From positions 151,032 to 215,031 of the forward strand of contig NZ_BMVV01000014.1 of assembly GCF_014650895.1 (NCBI RefSeq): a DNA stretch of 64,000 bases, in the 5' to 3' direction. Both the position numbers and the translations under genes were made by a program. The DNA is from Streptomyces omiyaensis. GTDB taxonomy: Bacteria; Actinomycetota; Actinomycetes; Streptomycetales; Streptomycetaceae. Under the pieces are notes generated by a model. The model had not been told where the DNA came from. It was given only the letters and a program-made list of their open reading frames with translations, and did not search any database. Shown here piece by piece: positions 50,685-59,111 of this stretch (position 1 is its first letter; each line of letters begins with the position of its first letter).

Positions 50685-51623
50685 TTGTCCGACCACGACG
50701 CGGCGATCGTCGTCGAAGGCCTACGGAAGAGGTACGGGGCCAAGCAGGCCCTCGACGGCCTCGACCTCACGGTCCGGGCCGGGACCGTCCAGGGGATCCT
50801 CGGACCGAACGGCGCCGGCAAGACCACGGCCGTGCGCATCATGTCCACACTGCTGCGCCCCGAGGAGGGGCGCGTCGAGGTGGCGGGCATCGACGTGATG
50901 ACCCGGGCCGGCGAGGTGCGCTCGCGGATCGGGCTCCTCGGCCAGAACGCCGCCGTCGACGAGGAGCTCGGCGGCCGGCAGAACCTGGAGATGTTCGGCC
51001 GCCTGTACCACCTCGGCGCGCGCCGCGCGGGCGCCCGCGCCGACGAACTCCTGGCCCGCTTCGGCCTGGAGGACACCGGCGGGAAGCCCGTCGGGCAGTA
51101 CAGCGGGGGCATGCGCCGCCGCCTGGACCTGGCGGCCTCGCTCATCGCGCGACCGGAGGTGCTCTTCCTGGACGAGCCCACGACCGGCCTCGATCCCCGG
51201 GGCCGCACGGAGGTGTGGAACGCGGTGCGCTCCCTCGTCGGCGGCGGCACGACCGTCCTGCTCACCACGCAGTACCTGGAGGAGGCCGACCAGCTGGCCG
51301 ACCGGATCGCCGTGATCGACCACGGGAAGGTCATCGCGGAGGGCACGGCGGACCAGCTGAAGTCCCGGACGGGCGGCGACCGCATCGACGTCGTCCTGCG
51401 CGACGCCTCCCAGCTGGCCCGCGCCGCCGCGCTGCTGCCCGGCGCCGCGGTGACGGACGAGGACCGACGGATGGTCAGCGCCACGGTCACCGACCGGATG
51501 GCGGCGCTCACCCGGACCGTCGGCGCGCTCCGGGCGGCCGGCATCGAGGCGGAGGACGTCGCGGTGCGCCGGCCGACGCTCGACGAGGTCTTCATGCACC
51601 TGACGAAGGGGGACGCCGCATGA
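50685..51623 (+). CDS. ABC exporter ATPase, DrrA family
   Basis: The start is placed at TTG 50685 behind GGGAGGG; GTG 50670 is the in-frame alternative. The 312-residue protein has Walker A GPNGAGKTTAVRI, signature YSGGMRRRLDLAASLI, Walker B VLFLDEPTTGLD, and the H-loop TTQYLEEADQL. The C-terminal GREAL-like region (EDVAVRRPTLDEVFMHLTKG) is typical of DrrA/daunorubicin-resistance ATPases. It powers the permease encoded next (ATGA overlap) for drug or lipid export, under control of the divergent PadR. Confidence 0.94.
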   Translation: MSDHDAAIVVEGLRKRYGAKQALDGLDLTVRAGTVQGILGPNGAGKTTAVRIMSTLLRPEEGRVEVAGIDVMTRAGEVRSRIGLLGQNAAVDEELGGRQNLEMFGRLYHLGARRAGARADELLARFGLEDTGGKPVGQYSGGMRRRLDLAASLIARPEVLFLDEPTTGLDPRGRTEVWNAVRSLVGGGTTVLLTTQYLEEADQLADRIAVIDHGKVIAEGTADQLKSRTGGDRIDVVLRDASQLARAAALLPGAAVTDEDRRMVSATVTDRMAALTRTVGALRAAGIEAEDVAVRRPTLDEVFMHLTKGDAA

Positions 51624-52498
51624 GTACGACACGGGACATGGGCAGGACGTCGGACGCGGCCGACGTGCGGGGCGGAGGCGAGGTGCAGGGCGTGAGCACG
51701 GTGCCGGGTCCGGGCTCGAAGCTGGGGTGGGCGGCCGCCGACTCCTGGACGATGACCAGGCGCGAACTGGCCCACTGGGCGCGCCGGCCCGTCCAGGTCG
51801 TCGTCGGCCTGGTCTTCCCCGTGATGATGCTGCTGATGTTCGGCTACCTGATCGGCGGCGGACAGGGCGTGGACGGGGACTTCAAGGACTACCTGGTCCC
51901 CGGCATGCTCGCCATGACCATGGCCTTCGGCCTGGAGGCGACGATGCTCGCGGTCACCCAGGACCTCGGCAAGGGGGTCATCGACCGGTTCCGCTCGATG
52001 CCGATGGCCTCCGGCGCGGTCCTGGTCGGCCGGAGCGTCGCGGACATGCTGCAGTCGGTGGTCGGCCTGGCCGTGATGATCGCGGTGGGATACGCGATCG
52101 GCTGGCGCTGGCACGAGGGCTTCGTGCCGTTCCTGGGCGCGGTGGGGCTGCTGTTGCTGCTGCGGTTCGCGATGCTCTGGATCGGCATCCACCTGGCGAT
52201 GGTCGCGGGCAAGCCGGAGATGGTGCAGGCGGTGCAGATCCTCGTCTGGCCGGTCGGCTTCCTCTCCAACGCGATCGCCTCGCCCGAGTCGATGCCGTCG
52301 TGGCTCGGAGCCGTAGTGGAGTGGAACCCGATGTCGGCGACGGCCACCGCGGTGCGCGGCCTGTTCGGCAACCCCGGAGCCGACGGCGACTCCTGGGCCG
52401 CCCAGAACGCGGAGCTCCTCGCGGTGGCCTGGCCGGTGGTCCTGATCGCGGTCTTCTTCCCGCTGGCGGTGAAGCGGTTCCGCGACCTGAGCCACTGA
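51620..52498 (+). CDS. ABC-2 type transporter permease, DrrB family
   Basis: The 292-residue protein overlaps the ATPase gene by 4 bp. A long polar N-terminal stretch (about 45 residues) precedes the first helix VVVGLVFPVMMLLMFGYLIG; later helices are MLAMTMAFGLEATMLAV, SVVGLAVMIAVGYAIGW, FLGAVGLLLLLRFAMLWIGIHLAMVAG and VVLIAVFFPLAV. The phrases FRSMPMASGAVLVGRSVADML and FLSNAIASPESMPSWLGAVVEWNPM are hallmarks of DrrB/ABC2 exporters. A hairpin follows the stop. Confidence 0.93.
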   Translation: MSTTRDMGRTSDAADVRGGGEVQGVSTVPGPGSKLGWAAADSWTMTRRELAHWARRPVQVVVGLVFPVMMLLMFGYLIGGGQGVDGDFKDYLVPGMLAMTMAFGLEATMLAVTQDLGKGVIDRFRSMPMASGAVLVGRSVADMLQSVVGLAVMIAVGYAIGWRWHEGFVPFLGAVGLLLLLRFAMLWIGIHLAMVAGKPEMVQAVQILVWPVGFLSNAIASPESMPSWLGAVVEWNPMSATATAVRGLFGNPGADGDSWAAQNAELLAVAWPVVLIAVFFPLAVKRFRDLSH

Positions 52499-52563
52499 CG
52501 CACCCGCGCGTCCGGGGCGCGGCCGGCCCGCGGCCGCACCCCGGCCCTCCTCCGCCGGCCCGC

Positions 52564-52599
52564 CCCGGGGACGCCGGACGGGCGGCCGGCGTCCCCGGG
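52564..52599 (+). terminator. 14-bp hairpin after the ABC exporter operon
   Basis: CCCGGGGACGCCGG (52564-52577) and CCGGCGTCCCCGGG (52586-52599) form a perfect stem with an 8-nt loop, 66 bp after the permease stop. Confidence 0.65.
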
Positions 52600-52720
52600 A
52601 CGGGTACGCCCTCCACGAGGGTCCGCGGTGTCATGAGAGCCTGCGGTGTGAAGATCGACAAGACCGGCGGGCACGCCGACCCCACCGGGCCCACCCCTCC
52701 CACCGGCCCCGACGGCCCCG

Positions 52721-52792
52721 CTGAACCCATCGGCCCCGGTGACCCCACTGGCCCTGCTGAACCCATCGGCCCCGGTGAACCCACCGGGCGCC
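52721..52792. repeat. Two 36-bp imperfect repeats, collagen-like if translated
   Basis: CTGAACCCATCGGCCCCGGT begins a unit at 52721-52756 and a second, slightly diverged one at 52757-52792; related shorter pieces extend upstream to about 52670. In the frame of the downstream VOC gene the repeats read Gly-Pro-x triplets (GPAEPIGPGDPTGPAEPIGPG). They lie directly before the chosen VOC start. Confidence 0.75.
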
Positions 52793-52845
52793 CCGAACTC
52801 GCCGAAGCCGCCGGGCACATCGCCCTCCCAGGGGCGGGTGCCGGC

Positions 52846-53271
52846 ATGAGCGCGCCCGGGACGACCGGAACGCTGCACCACGTCGAGCTCTGGGTCCCCG
52901 ACCTCGGCCGCGCCGCGGCGAGCATCGGCCACCTGCTGGAGTCGATGGGCTACACGCCCCACCAGCGGTGGACCGGCGGCCGCAGCTGGCTCCTGGGGTC
53001 GACCTACCTGGTCGTCGAGGAGTCCCCGGCCCTCACCTCGGACCGGCACGACCGCCGCCGCCCGGGACTGAACCACCTCGCCTTCCACGTCGAGGGCAGG
53101 GACAGGGTCGACGCGCTGACCGCCGAGGCGACGCGTCACGGCTGGCACCTGATGTTCGCGGACCGCCACCCGTACGCGGGCGGTGAGCAGCACTACGCGG
53201 CCTACCTGGAGAACGACGACGGCTTCGAGGTCGAACTCGTCGCCACGGACGCCCCGTCACCGTCCGCCTGA
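52846..53271 (+). CDS. VOC (glyoxalase/bleomycin-resistance) superfamily protein
   Basis: Starting at ATG 52846 (GGGGCGGG upstream) the 141-residue protein has TLHHVELWVPDLGRAAASIGHLLESMGY (first metal-ligand His), a central PGLNHLAFHVEGRDRVDALTAEATRHGWHLM (second His) and the end AAYLENDDGFEVELVATD (ligand Glu), forming two beta-alpha-beta-beta-beta units of a VOC fold. The frame stays open upstream to ATG 52633 through Gly-Pro-rich repeats, so a collagen-like leader cannot be excluded. Substrate unknown. The stop region is duplicated by a 33-bp repeat. Confidence 0.85.
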   Translation: MSAPGTTGTLHHVELWVPDLGRAAASIGHLLESMGYTPHQRWTGGRSWLLGSTYLVVEESPALTSDRHDRRRPGLNHLAFHVEGRDRVDALTAEATRHGWHLMFADRHPYAGGEQHYAAYLENDDGFEVELVATDAPSPSA

Positions 53272-53326
53272 GGCGAGGCGTTCCCGCGTTCTCCGTCCGC
53301 CTGAGGCGAGGCGTTCCCGCGTTCTC
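53261..53326. repeat. Perfect 33-bp tandem duplication across a gene end
   Basis: CGTCCGCCTGAGGCGAGGCG (first 20 nt of a 33-nt unit) stands at 53261-53293 and 53294-53326 without mismatches. The first copy contains the last codons and the TGA of the VOC gene, so the end of the gene has been duplicated as a second, non-functional copy. Confidence 0.85.
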
Positions 53327-53510
53327 CGTTCCCCTGTTCCCCCCCGTTCTCGCGTGGGCACGGGACGACGGGACGAAGGGAGGGCGGGATGTCCGGGAAG
53401 GGGCCCGGACCAGCGGTTTCGCGGGGCGGCCGCTAGCATCCCGTACGTCCGGTACGGCCCCCAGGGCTGTCCTTGGGCCATCCGTCGTACCTCCGAGCAC
53501 GGGGAAGCTT

Positions 53511-54902
53511 GTGTCCGATCCGCTGGCCGACGACCCGCGCACCGCCGCGGTCGCGTCGGGCGAGACCCTCTCCCTCCCCGACGGCCACAAGAAGGTCCTG
53601 CTCCAGGAACTCGGCGCGGAAGAGGTCGTCAAGGCCGTCTACCACGACGGCTGGGGCTACGCCGTGCTCACGGGGAAGGGACTCGTCCTCCTCCGCAACC
53701 TCCTGGCGCCGAGGGCGACCCGCGTGGCCGGGCCGCTGTGGATCCTGCGGAGCGCGTACGGCGTCCTCGACTCCGTCGGGATCCTGGTGGAGGGGAGGCA
53801 GCACAAGCTGCACGGCTCCAAGCTCGATCCGAAGGGAGAGCTCCTGGCGGCGGCGGGAAGGCCCCTGCCCCCGGACTCGCCCCTGCGCCCCGGCAGGGGG
53901 AAGCGGACGTCCACGTGGATACGGCGGCATCCGGTGACGGTGACCCTGGGGGTCGCCGGAATGCTGGCCGCCGGGCTGGGCGGGCCCGGGCAGCCCGACG
54001 CCGTGGCGCGGAACGGCGCGGACCGCACGCGGACCGTCCCCGACCTCCGCGGGACCTCCCTGGCCACGGCGACCGCGACGGCGCGCGACGGGTCCTGGCG
54101 GGTGGCGGTCGCCGACGCGTCCTCCGCGTACCGGACGGTGGGTGTCTCCCAGCCCGGCTGGCGCGTCTGCTTCCAGAACCCCGCCCCCGGCGAGGGGCCG
54201 CGTCCGTACGACAGGACGATGACGCTCTACGCGGTCCCGGAGGCGGAACCGTGCCCCGCGCAACCGGACGGCACCCGGCGCGTGGTGATGCCGGACCTCG
54301 TCGGCGAGCGGTTCGACGCCGCGTCGCGGACGCTCGCCGGCCTCGGCCTCGACCGCGTCACGCGCTTCCACGCCCACACCGGGCAGCGCCTCGACGACGG
54401 GCGCCGGAGCCTGGCGGACCGGCAGGTCTGCCGGCAGCAGCCGGAGGCGGACATCGAGGTGCCGGTCACCACGCAGGTCGACCTGTGGCTCATCGAGCCG
54501 GGCGTCTCCTGCACCGACCCCAGCCCGACCCCGAGCCCGAGCCCAAAACCCAAGCCGAAGCCGAAGCCCGAGCCGAAGTCCGGTTCCACGTCGGGTGCGC
54601 AGGCGACCTCGAAGCCCGAGCCGCGTCCGCGGCCGGCTCGCGACTCCGCCTCGGACGGCGATACGCCGGGAGGGAGCGGCGACGGGGCGTGGGACGGTTC
54701 TTCCGGGGGATCGGACACCACGAGCGGATCGGGCGGAGCGAGCGGATCCGGGGGCGGCTCCGGTTCCGGCTCCGGTTCCGGTGTCGGCTTCGGGCAGTTC
54801 TGCTCTCCCGTGGGAGCCACCGCCACGACCTCCGACGGAAGACCGGCGAAGTGCTTCATGGGCAAGGACGGCAACGCCCGTTGGGGGTACCGCTCCGGCT
54901 GA
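53511..54902 (+). CDS. PASTA-domain membrane protein with PH-like N-terminal domain
   Basis: The 463-residue protein starts at GTG 53511 after GGGGAAG. Residues 25-115 look like a bacterial PH-like domain (VLLQELGAEEVVKAVYHDGWGYAVLTGKGLVLL...LHGSKLDPKGELLAAAG). One membrane helix follows (VTVTLGVAGMLAAGLGG near 142-160). The outside part has two PASTA-like modules (VPDLRGTSLATATATA and VMPDLVGERFDAASRTLAGLGL), a Ser/Pro/Lys-rich then Gly/Ser-rich linker, and a C-terminal FCSPVGATATTSDGRPAKCFMGKDGNARW element with two Cys, common at the ends of Streptomyces surface proteins. Probably a cell-wall or stress sensor. Confidence 0.8.
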   Translation: MSDPLADDPRTAAVASGETLSLPDGHKKVLLQELGAEEVVKAVYHDGWGYAVLTGKGLVLLRNLLAPRATRVAGPLWILRSAYGVLDSVGILVEGRQHKLHGSKLDPKGELLAAAGRPLPPDSPLRPGRGKRTSTWIRRHPVTVTLGVAGMLAAGLGGPGQPDAVARNGADRTRTVPDLRGTSLATATATARDGSWRVAVADASSAYRTVGVSQPGWRVCFQNPAPGEGPRPYDRTMTLYAVPEAEPCPAQPDGTRRVVMPDLVGERFDAASRTLAGLGLDRVTRFHAHTGQRLDDGRRSLADRQVCRQQPEADIEVPVTTQVDLWLIEPGVSCTDPSPTPSPSPKPKPKPKPEPKSGSTSGAQATSKPEPRPRPARDSASDGDTPGGSGDGAWDGSSGGSDTTSGSGGASGSGGGSGSGSGSGVGFGQFCSPVGATATTSDGRPAKCFMGKDGNARWGYRSG

Positions 54903-55063
54903 CCGCGGTCGCCGGGGGAGGAGCTTTCCCTGGCGGGCACTGCTCTCCCGCCGTACCCCTCGGCCGCGCCCGTACCCCTCGCCCGCGCCCGCCGCGCCCG
55001 CCGCGCCCGTCCCGCCCGCCGAGCCGCGCCCGCGAGCGGTCCCCGTGGCGGTGCGCGTCGGAC

Positions 55064-56287
55064 CTACGGCCGCCCGCCGCGCCCCTCGGGGCCGTCGCGC
55101 TCGTCCAGCGCGCCGAGCTCGTCGAGCGCCTCCACCCACCGCCCGGGCAGCTCGGCCGCGGCCGTGTGGGACCGGTCGTGGACGACGGTGAAGCGGGCGG
55201 TGGCCGCCGTCCGGGTGAGGGAGAAGTAGCCGAGCATGCCGGGGCTGTTCAGGCCGAAGACGCTCGTGCCCAGCGGGGCGGAGCCCAGCACGCGGTACGC
55301 GCCGTGGATCCGGATGTGGCTGGCGGCCATCCGGAACACGGCGCGCACGGTCGACCGGTGGAGGAGGCGCGGCGGAAGGCGCAGCAGGGTCCGCCAGCCC
55401 CCCTCGCGCAGCCCGGAGTCCTTGTGCGCGCGGGCCTGCCCGGTCACGGACTCCAGACGCCCGCCCGCCCCCGCCGTGGCGCACGGCAGCCGCAGCATCG
55501 CCGGCAGGGCCGCGTTCCCCGGCGAGAGCCGGGCCTCCCGGGTGCGGACCGACATCGGCATCACCACCCTCAGGTCCCGGACCTCGCCGCCCTGCCGCCG
55601 CTGGAGGGCGGCGAGCGCGCCCGTCACCGCGGCGAGGTACACGTCGTTGACCCCCACCCCCCACCGCGCCGCGACCGCCCGCAGGGCCGCGTCCGGGACG
55701 TCGGCGTACGCCATGGCCGCCCGTCCGCTCGGCGGTGCGCCGCACCCCGCCGGTACCGTCTCGTGCTCGGGGTACGTCCCGAAGGGCGACGAGCCCAGCC
55801 AGGCCAGCCGGGCGGGCCGGGGGACGGGCGGACGGTAGGGGTGGGGGCCGTCGACGGGCTCGTCGGCCAGCAGCGCGCCCACCAGATGGGCCGCACCGAC
55901 GCCGTCCGTGACGGCGTGGTCGATGCGGAAGCACAGCCGCTGCACCTCCTCGACCCCGCACGTCAGCAGCCGCAGGTCCCACGCGGGCGCCGGACGGGCG
56001 GGCAGCGGCTCGCCCAGCAGCTCGTCGGTCGCCTCCGCGAGACGGCCGTCCACCCGCTCCCCGCCGACGTGCGCCCCGATCTCGGCCGGCACGGTCCGCG
56101 TCCACGTACGGGCGCCCGCGACCGCCGCGACGCCCAGCGCCTCCAGCCCCGGCAGCCGCTCGGCCGCGCGCGCCCGCAGCTCGTCGAGGGTGAACGCACC
56201 GGCCGGAAAGTCCAGGACGTGGACCACGGTCATCCGGGCCCGGCCCCCTTCGGGGAACAGCGCGAGCGCGCGGTCCAGCGCGTTCAT
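55064..56287 (-). CDS. Wax ester synthase/diacylglycerol acyltransferase-like protein (WES/DGAT)
   Basis: From ATG 56287 the 407-residue protein starts MNALDRALALFPEGGRARMTVVHVLDFP, the usual beginning of bacterial WES/DGAT proteins. The active-site region is LCFRIDHAVTDGVGAAHLVGALL: the canonical HHxxxDG appears as DHAVTDG, so the first His is Asp but the catalytic second His and the DG are kept. VNDVYLAAVTGALAALQ and a late NSPGM (NxPG motif near SVFGLNSPGM) are typical. An in-frame ATG at 56431 has a good GAGGT site and would add a 48-residue Gly/Arg/Ala-rich leader; I prefer 56287 on family alignment. Confidence 0.8.
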   Translation of the reverse strand: MNALDRALALFPEGGRARMTVVHVLDFPAGAFTLDELRARAAERLPGLEALGVAAVAGARTWTRTVPAEIGAHVGGERVDGRLAEATDELLGEPLPARPAPAWDLRLLTCGVEEVQRLCFRIDHAVTDGVGAAHLVGALLADEPVDGPHPYRPPVPRPARLAWLGSSPFGTYPEHETVPAGCGAPPSGRAAMAYADVPDAALRAVAARWGVGVNDVYLAAVTGALAALQRRQGGEVRDLRVVMPMSVRTREARLSPGNAALPAMLRLPCATAGAGGRLESVTGQARAHKDSGLREGGWRTLLRLPPRLLHRSTVRAVFRMAASHIRIHGAYRVLGSAPLGTSVFGLNSPGMLGYFSLTRTAATARFTVVHDRSHTAAAELPGRWVEALDELGALDERDGPEGRGGRP

Positions 56288-56569
56288 CCGGCCCGCCCGC
56301 CCCGCCCGCCCCGCCCGGCCTCCCTGCCCGGCTCCTTCCTCCTCAGCGCCGCCCTCCCCAGGGCCGTCCTGCCCGGCGGCGGCCTCGCGCACGTTTGCCG
56401 ACTTCCGCTCCGACACCAACCGGACCCGCATGGAACACCTCGCACTGGAACGACCGAAGACCGCCTATACGAACGAGGCGCGTCCGGGAAGGGACACGGC
56501 ATCAGCGCCCGCCGGTCCCCGGCCGCGAGGTGGCGCGCGGCACCGGGCCGGACGCCGGTGCGTCGCCCG

Positions 56570-57133
56570 CTAGCGCACCACGCGATAGCGGAGGTACACG
56601 GCCTTCGAGCGGAAGGCGCGCGTCTCGACGAGTTCGAGGTCCACCCGGCGCTCGTCCCGGGGGAAGAACGGCGTGCCGCCGCCGACCAGGACCGGGTACA
56701 CCATCACCTGGTACTCGTCGATCAGCCCGGCCGCGGCCGCCTGCGCGGCGAGGTGCGCGCCGCCGATCGCGATGTCGCCCTCGCCCGGTTCGGCCCGGAG
56801 CCGTTCGATCTCCTCGGCCACGCCGCCGGAGGCCAGCCGGGCCCGTCCCCGCACGGCCGGGAGGGTGGTGGAGAAGACCACCTTCGGGAGCGGCTTCCAG
56901 AGCGCGGTCCACTCGCGCGACGCGTCGTCGAGGGCCGGGTCCTCGTCGGCGGTCTCCCAGTACAGCATCGTCTCGTAGAGCCGGCGGCCCAGCAGGTGGA
57001 CGTCGATGTTCCGGATCTCGTCGATCCAGAACCGGAAGACCTCCTCGTCGGGTGCCGTCCAGTCGAAGCCGCCGTCCGGCCCGACGATGTACCCGTCGAG
57101 CGACGTGCTCATCGAATAGGTCACGCTGCGCAT
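56570..57133 (-). CDS. Dihydrofolate-reductase-like (RibD C-terminal domain) protein
   Basis: The 187-residue protein begins MRSVTYSMSTSLDGYIVGPDGGFDW, the start of the RibD-C/DHFR-like reductase fold, and continues LLGRRLYETMLYWETAD, LPKVVFSTTLPAVRG and DIAIGGAHLAAQAAAAGLIDEYQVMVYPVLVGGGTPFFP, with the glycine-rich NADPH loop IGGAHLA and GGGTPFF end. Such stand-alone members are NADPH-dependent reductases of unknown substrate. It stands 430 bp from the alpha/beta hydrolase and is separate from the WES/DGAT gene that starts 140-280 bp downstream on the same strand. Confidence 0.9.
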   Translation of the reverse strand: MRSVTYSMSTSLDGYIVGPDGGFDWTAPDEEVFRFWIDEIRNIDVHLLGRRLYETMLYWETADEDPALDDASREWTALWKPLPKVVFSTTLPAVRGRARLASGGVAEEIERLRAEPGEGDIAIGGAHLAAQAAAAGLIDEYQVMVYPVLVGGGTPFFPRDERRVDLELVETRAFRSKAVYLRYRVVR

Positions 57134-57585
57134 CGGATGCCCTCCTCGGTGACGGCTCCGACAGTACGGCCGCCGGCCGCCGCGGGCCCGGCCACGACGC
57201 GCCGGACAGCCACGGAGAGCACCCCGTGAGGAACACGGAGAGGACCCCCTGAGGAAGAGGACCCCCTGAGGGAGGACTCCACTGCGGAGAGGGACTCATG
57301 GAGAGGAAGGAGGCCCCTGTGGGCGGGGGCGGTCGGCGAACTCCTCGCGGTGGCCCCGCTGCCGGCGCTCGTACGGCGGGAGGGGCGCGGCGACACCGCG
57401 ACGCAGCTCCCGGGCGGCGCCGCCCGACCGGCTCCCGCGCCCCTCAGCCCCCGACTCCCGGCCCCCGACTCCCGGCCCCCGAACACCCGGCCCCCGAACT
57501 TTCGCCCTCCGAACTCCCGTCCCCGCCCCCCGGCCCCGGCGCCGTCCCCCGGTCCCGTCCTCCGGCCCCGCCCCCCGGTCCCGCC
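57134..57585. other. 452-bp gene-free region with short repeats
   Basis: No convincing gene. It contains near-repeated AGGACCCCCTGAGG units (about 57238-57275) and a run of CCCGACTCCCGGCC/CCCCCGAACACCCGG-type units at about 57445-57560, strongly strand-biased in C. It probably holds the DHFR-like gene promoter and the hydrolase terminator region. Confidence 0.5.
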
Positions 57586-58806
57586 TCAGGGGCGGTGGAA
57601 GCGGACCTCCGGGTGGGACGGGTCCGGACCGTCGAGGAGGGGCTGTTCCCTGCCCCGCAGGTGCTCGTCGAAGAAGGCGGCGACGTAGGCGCGGGTGACG
57701 GCCACCGCGCGCCCGGCGGGGAGGTCACCGCCGCCGGGGATGCCGAAGTGGTCGAAGAGGACCGGCGCGTCGGAGAAGCCCAGGTGGTCGGCGCGGTCGA
57801 CGGTCAGCCAGTGCTTCGCGCCGCCGAGGGCCGCCCAGACGGAGTCCCAGCTGGTGTCCTCACCGCCCGGCCGGTGCCCGTCGGTGCCGAGCAGCAGGAA
57901 CGGGCGTCCGCCGAGCCCGTCGGCGGGCGGCGCGTCCCAGAACGTGCCGTCCATGTTCACTCCGGCGTCGATGCGCCGGTCGGACGCCATGGCGGTCGCG
58001 GTGCTCGCGCCGCCGATGGAGTGCCCGGCCATGCCGATCCGCGTGCGGTCGACGGAGGACGCGTACCGCCAGGCGGGCCGGGGCCCGGTCAGCCGGTCCA
58101 GGACGAACCGGGTGTCGGCCGCGCGGGTCGCGGAGACCAGCGCCCCCTCGGTCCAGCCGCTCTCCTCCATGACGGTGCACGCGACGCAGGTCAGCACCCG
58201 TCCGTCCGGTGTCGACGTGCCGGACGACTCGTAGGCGTGGTCGATCGACGCGACGACGTAGCCGCGGGAGGCGAGGTCCACGGCGAGGGCGGTGAGGGTG
58301 AACCGCGGCATGCCGAAGCCGGGCGAGAGCACCACCAGCGGATGCCGCCCCGGAGCGGGACGGACGTCCACCGCGCTGTGCGCGCGGGCCCGTTCCAGCC
58401 GCCGGATCGAGGCCGGGTCCTCGATCGCGGCGGCTTTCAGCAGCAGCCGGGCCTCGTCCCGGGTGGCGTACGGGGCGGGGCGGCCCGGCGTGCGTCCGCC
58501 GGCCGCGGGGCGGGCCGAGGGGTAGTGCACGGTGACCATCAGCTCGCGGCCGTCGGCCGCGGGCACCCAGGGGTCCGTACGGGAGCGGTCCACGAGGTGG
58601 AGGACGGAACTCCCCACTCCGTACGCCCCGGTGGGGGCGGGCACCGCCATCCTCCCGGCGGGCCGGTCCGGTCCGGTCGCGGCGATCCGGTCGGCACGCG
58701 GCACGTCGGCCGCGGTGGCCGCGACGGCGGGGGCGGTGGTGGCGGCCGGTAACGCGACCGCGCAGGCGAGAAGGGCGGCGGCTGCCACCCGCGTCAGCTT
58801 CTTCAT
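57586..58806 (-). CDS. Secreted alpha/beta hydrolase (dienelactone/PAF-acetylhydrolase-like)
   Basis: The 406-residue protein starts at ATG 58806 and has a Sec signal (KKLTRVAAAALLACAVALPAATTAPAVAA). The mature hydrolase shows PLVVLSPGFGMPRFTLTALAVDLASRGYVVASIDHAYE, the oxyanion and strand signature; nucleophile elbow IGMAGHSIGGASTATA (G-H-S-I-G); DAGVNMDGTFWD with the likely Asp; and LTVDRADHLGFSD carrying the catalytic His. This set is typical of Streptomyces PAF-acetylhydrolase/cutinase-like lipases, which hydrolyse short esters or polyesters outside the cell. Two CxxC-like cysteines (LTCVACTV) may form a disulphide. Confidence 0.9.
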   Translation of the reverse strand: MKKLTRVAAAALLACAVALPAATTAPAVAATAADVPRADRIAATGPDRPAGRMAVPAPTGAYGVGSSVLHLVDRSRTDPWVPAADGRELMVTVHYPSARPAAGGRTPGRPAPYATRDEARLLLKAAAIEDPASIRRLERARAHSAVDVRPAPGRHPLVVLSPGFGMPRFTLTALAVDLASRGYVVASIDHAYESSGTSTPDGRVLTCVACTVMEESGWTEGALVSATRAADTRFVLDRLTGPRPAWRYASSVDRTRIGMAGHSIGGASTATAMASDRRIDAGVNMDGTFWDAPPADGLGGRPFLLLGTDGHRPGGEDTSWDSVWAALGGAKHWLTVDRADHLGFSDAPVLFDHFGIPGGGDLPAGRAVAVTRAYVAAFFDEHLRGREQPLLDGPDPSHPEVRFHRP

Positions 58807-59111
58807 GCCAGGGACGCTACGGCTCCGTCGCCACCCTCCGCGTCCCCCCGTGGTCGCACCCGTCACCGCCCGCGTACGCCCCGGGTCGCACACCGCTCTC
58901 CACCCTGCGAGCAGCGCCGATGCACCTCCATGGGGCCCCGTCACGAAGGCCGAGGGCACGGTGACTCGACGCGAACCGGACAGTCGCGACATGGCCGCCG
59001 TGCGACTTGACGGACTTCGGAACTGCTCGGTGATCTTGCTTGCCGCATGGTTCACCCGGGGCGTTGGATGGGCCGGTTCAAACAGAACATGACAATCGGG
59101 GTGGGAATCAC

